Source: Veillonella sp. AM51-8BH (GTDB lineage: Bacteria > Bacillota > Negativicutes > Veillonellales > Veillonellaceae). Taken from it: 61,448 bases of DNA. The notes under the pieces are model-generated. The model was not told the origin of the DNA, did not search any database, and was given only the letters and a program-made list of their open reading frames with translations. The translations under genes and the position numbers were made by a program. The stretch spans positions 1 to 61,448 of the forward strand of contig NZ_QSDY01000004.1 of NCBI RefSeq assembly GCF_003463825.1, written 5' to 3'. Below, piece by piece: positions 27,681-37,630 of the stretch (position 1 is its first letter; each line of letters begins with the position of its first letter).

Positions 27681-28634
27681 CTATTCATCATCATCTTCTT
27701 CTAGTAAATAATCTTTAGCCATCCATTTTCGGGTACCTGTGAAAGAAATGGTTACCCATTTTTCCGTTGGGTTCCCTCCGATTTCTTGGTCAATTTCATT
27801 GCGAATTGCATCGATTTCAGCAATCGTTTGATATGGGAAGTTCTTGCGAACTAAAATATCAATTTCAATAATTCGAGTATTCCCATATACTTGTACACTA
27901 GAAACGTAATCTTTGAAATTGTACTTTTCCATAAAGCGATCCATAATTTCTTGCACTTCATTATGTAATGAAGTTGGTGCCCATCCCAATACTTGTTTTA
28001 CGGATGGGATAATAATGCGGAACGCGGATGGTATCATCTGTACGGCCAATACAATGAGAACAATCGGGTCAATATAAGCGGCCCAATCAGCATATTCAGT
28101 TCCTTCTAACATAATAGCCACTACAAAGCTGATTAAGATAGCTGCTTCCAGTAAAGCATCAACATACCAACTCACATTATCAAATTTAATTAAATTAGAC
28201 TGTAAGCTTTTATTAATCCGTCGTACATATAAGTAATAGATTGTGTCAGCGACGGTGAAGAAGATGGCATAATAAATAGCTGGTCCAAAATCTACATGGC
28301 GGCCACCCGATATAAGATCTGTAATGCCACTAGATAGAGCGTAAATTACAATTAGTAATATAAAGAAGCCTTCTACAGCGAGTACCAAAGGTTCAAACTG
28401 CCAATACCCAAATTGGAAGCGCTTACTCGTTTCACGGGCTATTAACTTGGCCGTCATGAGCATCATGATCTTAATAACAACATCGACAAAGGAAAATACG
28501 CCATCTAATAAGACTGCGCTAGATCCTGTAACAATCCCCATTATAGTGCCACTTACTGCTACAAGGGCCATTAGCCCTACGGATTGCATAAGTAACTTCT
28601 GTTCTATAGAGCGCCTTGCCCCTAATATATCCAT
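27681..28634 (-). CDS. cation diffusion facilitator (CDF) family transporter
   Basis: Inner-membrane divalent-metal/proton antiporter. The roughly 317-residue protein has about six transmembrane helices (residues 15-200) with acidic metal-site residues in TM2 (LLDGVFSFVDV) and TM5 (WYVDALLEA). A cytoplasmic C-terminal domain (about 215-310) has the betabetaalpha fold typical of CDF regulation. Metal specificity cannot be read off. The ATG at 28634 is preferred over an upstream GTG by spacing to GTGGGG. It is a single gene with a TATAAT 36 bases upstream. Confidence 0.88.
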   Translation of the reverse strand: MDILGARRSIEQKLLMQSVGLMALVAVSGTIMGIVTGSSAVLLDGVFSFVDVVIKIMMLMTAKLIARETSKRFQFGYWQFEPLVLAVEGFFILLIVIYALSSGITDLISGGRHVDFGPAIYYAIFFTVADTIYYLYVRRINKSLQSNLIKFDNVSWYVDALLEAAILISFVVAIMLEGTEYADWAAYIDPIVLIVLAVQMIPSAFRIIIPSVKQVLGWAPTSLHNEVQEIMDRFMEKYNFKDYVSSVQVYGNTRIIEIDILVRKNFPYQTIAEIDAIRNEIDQEIGGNPTEKWVTISFTGTRKWMAKDYLLEEDDDE

Positions 28635-28705
28635 CAAGTACCCCACTTTCTTAATTTATACATCTTTTTATTATACACCAAGGGCATTGATGCGCAACAC
28701 GAGGT

Positions 28706-28745
28706 CAAATAAAACAGGTAGCTTGCATGCTATACAAACTACCTG
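28706..28745 (-). terminator. intrinsic terminator after guaD
   Basis: Seven-bp stem (28715-28721 with 28739-28745) followed on the minus strand by TTTTATTT. It ends the ornithine decarboxylase-guanine deaminase unit. Confidence 0.65.
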
Positions 28746-28800
28746 CTAAAGATGTTATTTAAATTTTGTTTCCCTTTTTAACGTTATTAGAGCTGAAATA

Positions 28801-30080
28801 TCAACCTTGAGGATTAGGTAATACGTAGCCCGCTACATAGCGTTCAACAATATGTCGGTCATCACCAACATATAACCAACGCTCTAATCGTTCTTCTAAA
28901 GTGCGTTCATTAGGATCAAATAGTAATGTATCATCAATGATAAGGGCATCTAGTTCACAACCTTTTTCAAAGCTACCAACCTTACCAAAGAACTTACCGC
29001 CTCCCTTTGTAGCCATATAGAAAGCTTCACTTAATGTGAGAGGCGCATAATTTAAATCTACTTCCACCCATTTCATTTTAGATAATCCAATTGCTTCTGT
29101 AAGAACCTTCGCCATTGATACAATATGACCGCCTGAGATATCAGAACCCAAGCCAATCGGTATATTCCGTTTCATTAGCTTACGAATCGGTGCAATACCA
29201 CTTGATAGGTTTACATTAGAATATGGACAATGCGATACCATAGTTTGAGTTTCTGCCATACGATCTATTTCTACATCGCTTAAATGAATGCAATGAGCCA
29301 TCACTGTAGGTACCTGTCCCATTAAGCGATGTTCATAGTACACATCTGTATAATTTGGTGACTCTGGATGTAATGATGCAACCCAATCAATTTCACCGTG
29401 ATTTTCGGACAAATGAGATTGAATTGGTACATTATATTCTTCTGCTAATTTCCCTAGTCCACTCATTAGTTCACTTGTACAGGATGGTACAAACCGAGGG
29501 GTAATTATAGGTTTTACTAAAGGACCAAATGGAACAGATTTTTCTAACCACTCTTTAGTATCCACTAATGATTGATTCGTTTCTTCAATCAAAAAATCAG
29601 GACTATTACGGTCCATATTTACCTTACCTACATAGGCTGATAATCCAGCTTTTTGTAAAAGTTCCATCAACACCAATGTACTTTCTTTATGGATAGTACC
29701 AAACAGTATACTTCTAGTAGTCCCATTGCGCCATAAATCCTGCACAAAGGCGCCATATACTAACCGTGCATAATCTGGATCACTAAACTTTGCTTCTTCA
29801 GGAAATGTATAGGTTTCTAACCATGGTAATAATTCTTTGTCCATACCAAGGCCACGATTACAATACTGCGGAGCGTGAGCATGCGTATCTACAAAGCCTG
29901 GAATGATGAGATTATCACCATAATCAGTAACCTCGCACTCTTCATAGGCTGGTGGAATACTTTCCCCACAATATATGACCACGCCATCAACGGCAATGAT
30001 ATATCCATGTGGAATAGATATAAATTCTGAGGCCGCGGTGTATATAATATATTTCCTTTTAAAATAAGTGTTGAATTCAT
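28801..30080 (-). pseudogene. guaD: guanine deaminase (frame-shifted near the N-terminus)
   Basis: Amidohydrolase that converts guanine to xanthine. Metal-site motifs PGFVDTHAHAPQ, SHLSENHGE, MAHCIHL and LGSDISGG are intact. Translation should begin at the ATG at 30080, which has a near-perfect SD (AAGGAGG). That frame gives MNSTLILKGNILYTP and then runs into unrelated sequence. From about 30036 the next frame continues with AASEFISIPHGYIIAVDG and joins the long open frame to 28801. One base is missing around 30036-30041. Without repair only a start inside the open frame near 29982 is possible, losing the N-terminal beta domain. It follows ornithine decarboxylase by 62 bases. Confidence 0.85.
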
Positions 30081-30142
30081 ATAACCTCCTTGCGTGATGA
30101 GAGCCCTAAAACACTATGCTCGAATAACACGCTAGATTTTCT

Positions 30143-32311
30143 TTAATATTCTTTTTTCAATACATAGCCATAGGCTTGTTTATATCCATTTGATTGTTCA
30201 GTAATGTATACACCTTGTATTTCTGGTGCAAAACCAGGCAGTTGATTAATGCCCTCTTCTAAGGCTAAGAAATAGTCACACGCAGTCTTAGACCAACGCT
30301 CCCCTGGTTGCACACAAATTACACCTGGCGGATACGGAAGAGCCCCTTCGAGGGCAATACGCCCTTCTGCCTCACATAAAGGGACTAGTTCGCCTTTGTT
30401 ACGTTGGAACTCAAAGTTAGCTTCTTGTGGATTCATTACATAGTCAGGGAAGTATTCACCCAAGAATAATCGCTGTTGCAAAAGACTTATATTTCTAGAC
30501 TTATAAAAGTCATGCATTTCTTGGCATAACTGACGAATGTGGTAGCCTTTATATTTGTCTATATGACTATAGTAAATCGATGGCAACACCTCTTCCATCG
30601 GTACATCCCGATCTATGAGTTCTTCAAACCGAACGAGTTCCGCTACTAGCGCATCCATCTTACGCTTAGATTCTGCTGGTGTCATGAGGAATAAGATTGT
30701 ATTTAAATCACATTTTTCAGGAATAATTCGATTTTCTCGTAAATAATTAGCGAGAATATTCGCAGGGATGCCAAACTCTTCATATTCTCCAGTTTCCACA
30801 TCGATTCCCGGTGTAATCAGTTGAAATTTACATGGATCAATAAAATACTGTCCTTCACCATAGCCGTTAAAAGAATGCCACTTGGCTTCTGGCTCAAAAG
30901 CAAAATATTTTACATCACAAGCCATCTCATGGGTATTTCCCTCTTCCCATAGTTTACCATGAACAATTGGAGGTACTAAGGGGCGTAAATATTTACATTG
31001 TTTCAATACGGCTTTACGCGCATCAATAGCTACCTCAACACATTCACGCCATAATGTTTGTCCTAACTCGCCTTCATGAATTTTCGCATTAACATCAAGC
31101 GATGCAAATAATGGATAAAATGGAGATGTAGATGCATGCATCATAAAAGAGTTATTAAAACGTTTATGATCCACATAGCGTTCTTGTCCCTTTATATGAC
31201 TGTCTTTTTTATGAATTTGGGATGTTTGTGAAAAGCCAGCTTGTTGCTTATGTACTGATTGAGTAACTAAAATGCCAGGGTCATTTGGGCCCAATTCTAA
31301 CAACAATGGACTACAGTCTTTCATCATAGGAATAAACTGTTCATACCCAACCCAAGCAGAGTCAAAGAAAATATAGTCGCAAAGATGGCCTATTTTATCT
31401 ACTACTTGCCGCGCATTATAAATCGTACCATCATAGGTTCCTAGTTGAATAACTGCTAATCGAATGGGCCGTTTTGCATTTGCTTTTTCAGGTGATTTTT
31501 CTGCCACTAATTGACGTATATAACTTTCATCAAAGCAATGATCTAAAATACCGCCAATGGAGCCAAAGGGATTACGTGCTGTCTCAAGATATATAGGCGT
31601 AGCACCAGACATAACGAGGCCACCATGGCAGATAGATTTATGATTATTACGATCATATAAAATAATATCCCCCGGTGTTAAAAGAGCATTAAGCACTACC
31701 TTATTCGCAGAAGATGTACCATTCAATACAAAATAGGTTTTATCCGCATTGTAGACCTTAGCTGCATGTGCTTGAGCATCATACGCATAGCCTTCATGAA
31801 TTAAGAGATCCCCTAATTTTACATCTGCATTGCAAAGATCAGCTCTAAATATATTCTCTCCAAAGAAATTGTAAAAGGCACGACCCGTAGGATGTTTATA
31901 GAAGAATTGGCCCCCTTGATGACCTGGACAGTCAAACTGTGAATTTTCATCCCCTACATAATCAGATAAAGCCCTGAAAAATGGTGGTAAAATAGATGCT
32001 TCATAGTTTGCTACAACTTTCTCTATCTCTGATGTACAGTCGTCGATACTCATAGATAAGAGCTCTATAATGGACGTGATACGATTTCTATAAAGAGATA
32101 TATCTTTAGATGCATCAACTCTTAAGACAATAACAGGTATACCAAAGGAGCTAATTTGATTATTATTCACAAGATCTAGCTCACCATCATCGATAACAAC
32201 GGCACCTACATCTGTAAAATCTGTTTCAAAAACGCCAACACATGTGCGTCCTGCTATGGATTTAATTTTGGATTGCACGGAATCAGATAAAGCAACCTTT
32301 AAATGTTTCAC
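30143..32311 (-). CDS. ornithine decarboxylase (PLP-dependent, fold type I)
   Basis: Inducible/biosynthetic bacterial Orn/Lys/Arg decarboxylase that produces putrescine from ornithine. It is 722 residues: an N-terminal wing domain (about 1-110), the PLP domain with CPGHQGGQFFYKHPTG and the PLP lysine in TQSVHKQQAGFSQ, and a C-terminal domain. Sequence and length match ornithine decarboxylases (SpeC/SpeF) better than lysine or arginine ones. The start is GTG, 6 bases after AAGGAG. Veillonella and Selenomonas peptidoglycan carries covalent polyamines that help tether the outer membrane, so this enzyme may feed that modification as well as the free pool. Confidence 0.9.
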   Translation of the reverse strand: MKHLKVALSDSVQSKIKSIAGRTCVGVFETDFTDVGAVVIDDGELDLVNNNQISSFGIPVIVLRVDASKDISLYRNRITSIIELLSMSIDDCTSEIEKVVANYEASILPPFFRALSDYVGDENSQFDCPGHQGGQFFYKHPTGRAFYNFFGENIFRADLCNADVKLGDLLIHEGYAYDAQAHAAKVYNADKTYFVLNGTSSANKVVLNALLTPGDIILYDRNNHKSICHGGLVMSGATPIYLETARNPFGSIGGILDHCFDESYIRQLVAEKSPEKANAKRPIRLAVIQLGTYDGTIYNARQVVDKIGHLCDYIFFDSAWVGYEQFIPMMKDCSPLLLELGPNDPGILVTQSVHKQQAGFSQTSQIHKKDSHIKGQERYVDHKRFNNSFMMHASTSPFYPLFASLDVNAKIHEGELGQTLWRECVEVAIDARKAVLKQCKYLRPLVPPIVHGKLWEEGNTHEMACDVKYFAFEPEAKWHSFNGYGEGQYFIDPCKFQLITPGIDVETGEYEEFGIPANILANYLRENRIIPEKCDLNTILFLMTPAESKRKMDALVAELVRFEELIDRDVPMEEVLPSIYYSHIDKYKGYHIRQLCQEMHDFYKSRNISLLQQRLFLGEYFPDYVMNPQEANFEFQRNKGELVPLCEAEGRIALEGALPYPPGVICVQPGERWSKTACDYFLALEEGINQLPGFAPEIQGVYITEQSNGYKQAYGYVLKKEY

Positions 32312-32433
32312 AGTCTTCTCCTTTCGTAACTAAATATCATAGTCAACATATACTTCAACACCACATGTAGAATAAATATAATATTCATAGAATACAATAA
32401 TCATAAAACATAATATTCGTATCATATGACGAA

Positions 32434-32470
32434 TAAAAAAGCTCCCTACTCAAAGAATAGGGAGCCTTTT
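32434..32470 (-). terminator. intrinsic terminator after lysS
   Basis: Eight-bp stem (32441-32448 with 32458-32465), 9-base loop, and a run of six T on the minus strand. It lies 10 bases past the lysS stop. An imperfect palindrome around CATATG (32414-32435) abuts it. Confidence 0.82.
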
Positions 32471-32479
32471 GGTTTTAGA

Positions 32480-34003
32480 TTATTCAGCTGCTTCTTCTTC
32501 AGCTTCAATATGCTTAGGAGCTTCTGGTTTCATCAATGGGAACAACAATACATCGCGGATGGATGCAGAGTCTGTTAAGAACATAACGAGACGGTCAATA
32601 CCAACACCTAAACCTGCTGTTGGAGGTAAACCGTATTCAAGAGCTGTAACGAAGTCTTCATCCATACGGTGAGCTTCATCATCGCCAGCTTCGCGTTCTT
32701 TCAATTGATCCAAGAAACGTTGTTTTTGGTCGATTGGGTCATTTAACTCGGAGAAGCCATTTGCCAATTCACGACCATAAATGAACGCTTCAAAACGTTC
32801 TGTAGCCAATGGATTTTCACGACTTGCTTTCGCAAGTGGAGAAATTTCTTTTGGATGACCATATACGATAGTTGGTTGAATCAAGTTTTCTTCTACATAA
32901 TCTTCGAAGCAAAGATTTAAGATTTTACCAATACCATCATTTTCTGTATATTCTACATTTAAACGATCTGCAATAGCACGAGCTTCTTCTACAGTAGTAA
33001 CTGCATCAAAGTCTTCACCAGTGTATTTTTTTACACCTTCAGCCATTGTGATACGATTCCAAGGTGGAGTCAAATTGATTTCTGTACCTTGGTATGTGAT
33101 TTCTTGTGTACCTAGAACCTCTTGAGCACAGTAGGACACAAGATTTTCTGTTAAGCGAATAGCATCCTCAACATCGCCATAAGCTTGGTAAGATTCGATA
33201 GTAGTGAATTCTGGATTATGACGGTTGTCGATACCTTCGTTACGGAAGCAACGGTTCATTTCGAATACGCGGTCCATACCACCAACGATCAAGCGTTTAA
33301 GGTATAATTCTGGTGCAATACGCATGTAAATATCGATATCAAGCGCATTGTGGTGAGTGATGAATGGACGAGCTGCAGCACCACCAGGGATAGCATGCAT
33401 CATTGGTGTTTCTACTTCCATGAAACCATCACGCATCATGTATTCGCGAATTTTAGCAACGATTTGGGAACGTTTTACAAATGTATCACGCACTTCAGGA
33501 TTTACAATCAAATCAACATAACGTTGACGGTAACGAAGTTCTGTATCCTTTAAACCATGCCATTTTTCTGGCAATGGACGTAAAGATTTAGATAACAAAG
33601 TTAATTTGTTAACTTTAATTGTAACTTCACCTGTATGAGTTTTAAATACATGACCTTCTACACCGATGATATCACCGATATCAAGCATTTTTACGTATTT
33701 ATAAGCATCTTCGCCCAATACATCTTTACGGAAATATACTTGAATATCCCCAGATTTATCACGAACATTGGCAAATGCTGTTTTACCATGGGAACGGATT
33801 GTCATCAAGCGCCCTGCAATAACTACAGGTTGACCATCATATTTCAAGAAGAAGTCATCTTTAATTTCTTTTGCATTATCTTTTACAATAAAACGTTGAC
33901 CAAATGGATAGATGCCATCCGCTTCGTATTCAGCCAATTTGTCGCGGCGAATTTGCATTTGCTCATTCAGCTCTTCTTGTACATTTTTAATTTCTTCACT
34001 CAT
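32480..34003 (-). CDS. lysS: lysyl-tRNA synthetase, class II
   Basis: Charges tRNA-Lys. The 507-residue protein has an N-terminal OB-fold anticodon-binding domain (about 60-170) and a class II core with motif 2 ([16 protein letters not shown]) and motif 3 ([17 protein letters not shown]). A short acidic tail ends the protein. It follows greA by 29 bases with SD GAGG. The greA-lysS pairing is common in Firmicutes. Confidence 0.97.
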   Translation of the reverse strand: MSEEIKNVQEELNEQMQIRRDKLAEYEADGIYPFGQRFIVKDNAKEIKDDFFLKYDGQPVVIAGRLMTIRSHGKTAFANVRDKSGDIQVYFRKDVLGEDAYKYVKMLDIGDIIGVEGHVFKTHTGEVTIKVNKLTLLSKSLRPLPEKWHGLKDTELRYRQRYVDLIVNPEVRDTFVKRSQIVAKIREYMMRDGFMEVETPMMHAIPGGAAARPFITHHNALDIDIYMRIAPELYLKRLIVGGMDRVFEMNRCFRNEGIDNRHNPEFTTIESYQAYGDVEDAIRLTENLVSYCAQEVLGTQEITYQGTEINLTPPWNRITMAEGVKKYTGEDFDAVTTVEEARAIADRLNVEYTENDGIGKILNLCFEDYVEENLIQPTIVYGHPKEISPLAKASRENPLATERFEAFIYGRELANGFSELNDPIDQKQRFLDQLKEREAGDDEAHRMDEDFVTALEYGLPPTAGLGVGIDRLVMFLTDSASIRDVLLFPLMKPEAPKHIEAEEEAAE

Positions 34004-34032
34004 GTTATCGCCTCTTCGTCAGTAAATGTAAA

Positions 34033-34506
34033 TTATTGGATAGCTAACACTTTGAATGTAACAGGACCATCTGGTGTGGAAACTTCTACTTCATCACCTT
34101 TACGTTTGCCCAAAATAGCTTTACCTACAGGAGATTCGTTAGAGATACGATTGTTGAATGGATCCGCTTCAGAGGAACCAACGATAACATATTCTAATTC
34201 ATCATTGTACATTGTATCTAGTACCGTTACTTTGCTACCTACGGATACAACATCACCTTTTACGGATTCGTCGATGATTTTCGCAGTGTTAATTTTATTT
34301 TCAAGCTCTACAATATGACCTTCGATGAAAGCTTGTTCATTTTTTGCATCATCATATTCAGAGTTTTCACTAATATCGCCATATTCAATAGCAGTCTTAA
34401 TACGTTCAGACACTTCAATACGACGTACAGATTTATAATACGTTAATTCTTCTTCTAATTTCTTTAAACCGTCGGCGGTAAGTAATGTTTCTTTTACGTC
34501 TGCCAT
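34033..34506 (-). CDS. greA: transcription elongation factor GreA
   Basis: Rescues backtracked RNA polymerase by stimulating transcript cleavage. It is 157 residues: an N-terminal coiled coil (about 1-75) with the acidic tip in [14 protein letters not shown], and a C-terminal FKBP-like domain ([20 protein letters not shown]). It is upstream of and co-transcribed with lysS. Confidence 0.97.
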   Translation of the reverse strand: MADVKETLLTADGLKKLEEELTYYKSVRRIEVSERIKTAIEYGDISENSEYDDAKNEQAFIEGHIVELENKINTAKIIDESVKGDVVSVGSKVTVLDTMYNDELEYVIVGSSEADPFNNRISNESPVGKAILGKRKGDEVEVSTPDGPVTFKVLAIQ

Positions 34507-34542
34507 GGGTACCCCACTCTTTCTACATATAAATTAAATAAG

Positions 34543-34568
34543 AAAAAAGTGCCATAATAAGATGACAC
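34543..34568 (-). terminator. terminator or attenuator between dusB and greA
   Basis: Seven-bp stem (34549-34555 with 34562-34568, one G-U) followed by six T on the minus strand. It lies about 65 bases past the dusB stop and only about 40 bases before greA, so read-through into greA is possible; no clear separate greA promoter was found. Confidence 0.7.
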
Positions 34569-34632
34569 CTTATCTTTTATTTCTAAATTATCTCAACCAT
34601 TATATAAAAATACTGTACATTTGTCAATCTGA

Positions 34633-35619
34633 CTACATTTCAGACAATATTTTACGGTATGATTCTAGCTCATTGTGAAAGCTCGTTACAGTGTGAATTG
34701 TATTCACACGATTGCGCCAATATGCAGATTCAGGGAGGCCCTTCATATACCAACCTGCATGAGTTCGTATTTCCTTAACGGCCATACTTTCACCCTTATA
34801 TTGACATAAGAGATCAAAATGCTTTAACAACATGTCGAGACGTTCAATATCGCTTGGCGCCGCCAATACTTCACCAGTCGCTAAATAGTGATGAATACGA
34901 TTAAAGATCCATGGGTTTCCCTGTGCACCGCGACCTACCATCACCGCATCACATCCTGTTTCATCGAGCATGCGCTTTGCATCCTCTGGTTCCACTATAT
35001 CTCCATTGCCCATAACCGGTACAGACACGGCCTCTTTTACAGCCTTAATATAAGACCAATCGGCACGTCCACTGTACATTTGCTCCTTAGTACGGCCATG
35101 TACTGCAATAGCCGCCACACCTGTAGATTCGATGCGCTTAGCAAAGTCCACAACATTGATGGAATCACTATCCCAACCGATGCGCATTTTTACGGTTACA
35201 GGCACATCGACGGCCTTAACCGCAGCCTCTGCTACACGAGCTGCTAAATCGGGATTTTTCATAAGCGCAGAACCATCACCAGAGGTTACTACCTTTTTCA
35301 CAGGACAGCCCATATTAATATCTACAATATCGGCACCTGCATCAGCTACTACCTTTGCGCCTAATGCAATTGCTTCTGGATTGGAACCAAAGATTTGCAT
35401 AGATACAGGGCGTTCTACCTCTTCAATACGCAACAATTCATGGGTGCGTTCATTTTTATATTTAATGCCCATGGCGCTGACCATTTCGGTACAAACCAAG
35501 GCGGCCCCATGCTCTTTAGCAAGTAAGCGATAAGCAATATCGCTTACCCCTGCCATTGGCGCTAATATGGCTTGTCCGTCAATTTTGACAGCTCCAATTT
35601 GCCATTGTTTATTATTCAT
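34633..35619 (-). CDS. dusB: tRNA-dihydrouridine synthase (DusB type)
   Basis: Flavoenzyme that reduces uridine to dihydrouridine in tRNA. The 328-residue protein has a TIM-barrel FMN domain with PMAGVSDIAYR, the catalytic cysteine in NMGCPVKKV, and VHGRTKEQMYSG, then a C-terminal helical domain. The start is an ATG after AGGGG. The same neighbourhood (lysS, coaX, ftsH) is seen in Bacillus. Confidence 0.95.
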   Translation of the reverse strand: MNNKQWQIGAVKIDGQAILAPMAGVSDIAYRLLAKEHGAALVCTEMVSAMGIKYKNERTHELLRIEEVERPVSMQIFGSNPEAIALGAKVVADAGADIVDINMGCPVKKVVTSGDGSALMKNPDLAARVAEAAVKAVDVPVTVKMRIGWDSDSINVVDFAKRIESTGVAAIAVHGRTKEQMYSGRADWSYIKAVKEAVSVPVMGNGDIVEPEDAKRMLDETGCDAVMVGRGAQGNPWIFNRIHHYLATGEVLAAPSDIERLDMLLKHFDLLCQYKGESMAVKEIRTHAGWYMKGLPESAYWRNRVNTIHTVTSFHNELESYRKILSEM

Positions 35620-35633
35620 ATATATCCCCTAAT

Positions 35634-35660
35634 AAAAAGGGTACAGCATAAGCTGTACCC
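35634..35660 (-). terminator. intrinsic terminator after birA-coaX
   Basis: Perfect 9-bp stem (35639-35647 with 35652-35660), 4-base loop, and a T-run on the minus strand. It lies between coaX and dusB. Confidence 0.85.
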
Positions 35661-35707
35661 GAATGTACACTACTTTGTTACATATTCGTAACTATATTAT
35701 AGTAGCA

Positions 35708-36475
35708 TTATTTATTTCTTTCGTAAATAAGGCGTAAACCTTCTAATGTAAGCATAGGTTCTACATGGTCAATGCAGTCCGTAGCACTGCTAATGAGTTG
35801 TGCTAAACCGCCTGTAGCTACGACAGTTACATGATCACCCATTTCAGCTTTCATACGAGATACAAGGCCTTCCACTTGACCTACATAACCATAGAACATA
35901 CCAGCCTGCATAGAGGATACGGTATTCCGGCAAATGACTTGACCTGGATCTCTTACATCAATACGTGGTAATTTAGCAGCCCGTTGGAATAGAGCCTCTG
36001 CAGAAATGGTAACACCTGGTGAGATAACACCACCCATATAATCGCCATTACCTTTAACAGCACAATAGGTAGTAGCCGTACCAAAGTCGATAATGATTAA
36101 ATCACCTTTATAACGCTCATGTGCTGCTACAGCATTTACGATACGGTCAGCACCTACTTCACGAGGATTATCATACTTAATGGCGATACCAGTCTTAGTG
36201 CCAGGCCCAACAATAAGAGGATTTACATTGAAATAACGTAAACATACGCGCTCTAATGTAGGCATCAATGGTGGCACAACTGAGGAAATGATGATATCTT
36301 TAATATCCTTCACATCAACCTTACGGTCATGGAAGAATAGGTTCATCATCAACATGCCATATTCATCGGTGGTCCGCACACGATCCGTGGAAATACGCCA
36401 GTGACCTACAAGCTCCGTCTTGTCGTATACACCGAGAACAATATTGGTGTTCCCCACATCAATTACTAATAACAT
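35708..36475 (-). CDS. coaX: type III pantothenate kinase CoaX
   Basis: First enzyme of CoA synthesis. The 255-residue ASKHA-fold kinase has [13 protein letters not shown] (phosphate 1), [12 protein letters not shown] (phosphate 2) and the dimer-interface pantothenate site [11 protein letters not shown]. Its SD overlaps the birA stop (TAGGAGG), so the two are translationally linked. Type III kinases are not feedback-inhibited by CoA. Confidence 0.96.
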   Translation of the reverse strand: MLLVIDVGNTNIVLGVYDKTELVGHWRISTDRVRTTDEYGMLMMNLFFHDRKVDVKDIKDIIISSVVPPLMPTLERVCLRYFNVNPLIVGPGTKTGIAIKYDNPREVGADRIVNAVAAHERYKGDLIIIDFGTATTYCAVKGNGDYMGGVISPGVTISAEALFQRAAKLPRIDVRDPGQVICRNTVSSMQAGMFYGYVGQVEGLVSRMKAEMGDHVTVVATGGLAQLISSATDCIDHVEPMLTLEGLRLIYERNK

Positions 36476-36484
36476 GAATGCCTC

Positions 36485-37459
36485 CTATTTGCGCGGACGA
36501 ATTGATACGTCCCCTGCCACAATACGTTTAACTGTCCCATCAGGGATTCTTACTAATAAGTTACCATCTTCATCAATATCTGTAGCTACCCCTTCATAGG
36601 TATTTCCTGGTGCTCTTACTTCAATTTCCTCACCAAGCGTTACCGATAATTGACGCCATTCATTGAGAGTTTCCTCAAAACCACTATCGAGGACTTCATA
36701 ATATTGATGTTCTAAGGATTCTAATATAATTTTAAAAGCTTCCGTCCGTTCAATATCAATGCCTTCCATAGTTAAGGATGTAGCGATCAACTTCAATTCT
36801 TCCGGGAGCTCTTCTTGTTTTGTCTTTACATTGACACCTATGCCCATAACAATATAGGAAATTTCCTCCATAGAGCCAGACATTTCGGTCAAGATGCCAA
36901 CTAATTTACGACCATTCACAAGAATATCATTGGGCCATTTAATGCCTGCATCGGTGAGTCCCATTTTATGGAACGCTTTTGTTAAGGCTACGGCTGCCAT
37001 CAATGTACATTTCGGTGCTTCTACAGGTGCAAAGTCAGGGCGCAAAATGAGACTAAACCATAGACCTTTCCCAAATGGAGAATACCAGCCCCGCGATAAA
37101 CGACCTCGGCCAGCAGCCTGTTCCTCTGTTACAACAACAGTACCTTCTTCTGCACCTTGTTGTGCTAAGCGACGAGCTTCTAGGTTAGTAGATTCGGTAG
37201 TGTCCATATAGACATACCGTTTTCCAAATACATCTGTTTTTAAGATTTGCTTCATTGCTAATGGACTCAACAAATCAGGTTCCTCCAATAATCGATACCC
37301 CCTCTTGGTATAAGATTCTATTTTGTAGCCTTTTTGACGTAATGCCTTGATATGCTTCCAAATAGCTGTACGCGAAACATGACACGCTTCCGACATATCT
37401 TGTCCCGATACGAAACCACCTTGGTTTTGTCTCAAGAATTCTAATACTTCATCACGCAT
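36485..37459 (-). CDS. birA: biotin-protein ligase / biotin repressor BirA
   Basis: Attaches biotin to carboxylase carrier domains and, through an N-terminal winged helix, can repress biotin genes. The 324-residue protein has an HTH (about 1-65; CHVSRTAIWKHIKALRQKG), a catalytic domain with the biotinyl-AMP loop GRGRLSRGWYSPFG and KWPNDILVNGRKLVG, and a C-terminal SH3-like domain. The full HTH makes this the bifunctional type. Its leader holds a palindrome built from BirA-like half-sites. Confidence 0.95.
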   Translation of the reverse strand: MRDEVLEFLRQNQGGFVSGQDMSEACHVSRTAIWKHIKALRQKGYKIESYTKRGYRLLEEPDLLSPLAMKQILKTDVFGKRYVYMDTTESTNLEARRLAQQGAEEGTVVVTEEQAAGRGRLSRGWYSPFGKGLWFSLILRPDFAPVEAPKCTLMAAVALTKAFHKMGLTDAGIKWPNDILVNGRKLVGILTEMSGSMEEISYIVMGIGVNVKTKQEELPEELKLIATSLTMEGIDIERTEAFKIILESLEHQYYEVLDSGFEETLNEWRQLSVTLGEEIEVRAPGNTYEGVATDIDEDGNLLVRIPDGTVKRIVAGDVSIRPRK

Positions 37460-37477
37460 AGTTTAGAGCCCCTTTCT

Positions 37478-37497
37478 TTGTCAACCTAGGTTTACAA
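37478..37497 (-). promoter_or_regulatory. 20-bp palindrome in the birA leader, BirA half-site-like
   Basis: TTGTCAACC and GGTTTACAA face each other across two bases, with one mismatch in the dyad. The half-sites resemble the BirA operator halves TTGTTAACC/GGTTAACAA, but known operators have about 15 bases between halves. It lies between the birA -10 and its ATG, a position suited to repression. Confidence 0.45.
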
Positions 37498-37501
37498 TTC
37501 G

Positions 37502-37530
37502 ATTGTACAAGTGTACCCTGTAAAATGCAA
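37502..37530 (-). promoter_or_regulatory. candidate promoter for birA-coaX
   Basis: On the minus strand TTGCAT (37525-37530), 17 bases and TACAAT (37502-37507). The -35 is weak. Confidence 0.45.
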
Positions 37531-37550
37531 GGGTTATTTAAAAGAATTAA

Positions 37551-37559
37551 TGGTATAAT
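37551..37559 (+). promoter_or_regulatory. extended -10 promoter for thrE
   Basis: TGGTATAAT on the plus strand is a consensus extended -10 about 70 bases before the thrE ATG, divergent from birA. Confidence 0.55.
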
Positions 37560-37630
37560 ACATGTAGTATTAAGTTATACCGTATGCAAAAGATAACAAT
37601 AGTATGGTCTATCAATATCTGGGGAGATAT

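Noticed and set aside
29889..30080. 63-codon separate small gene
   Set aside because: Its first 15 residues are the true guaD N-terminus; the rest is out-of-frame read-through.
33635..34318. 227-codon plus-strand frame spanning lysS and greA
   Set aside because: It crosses two well-supported genes on the other strand and has no recognisable protein features.
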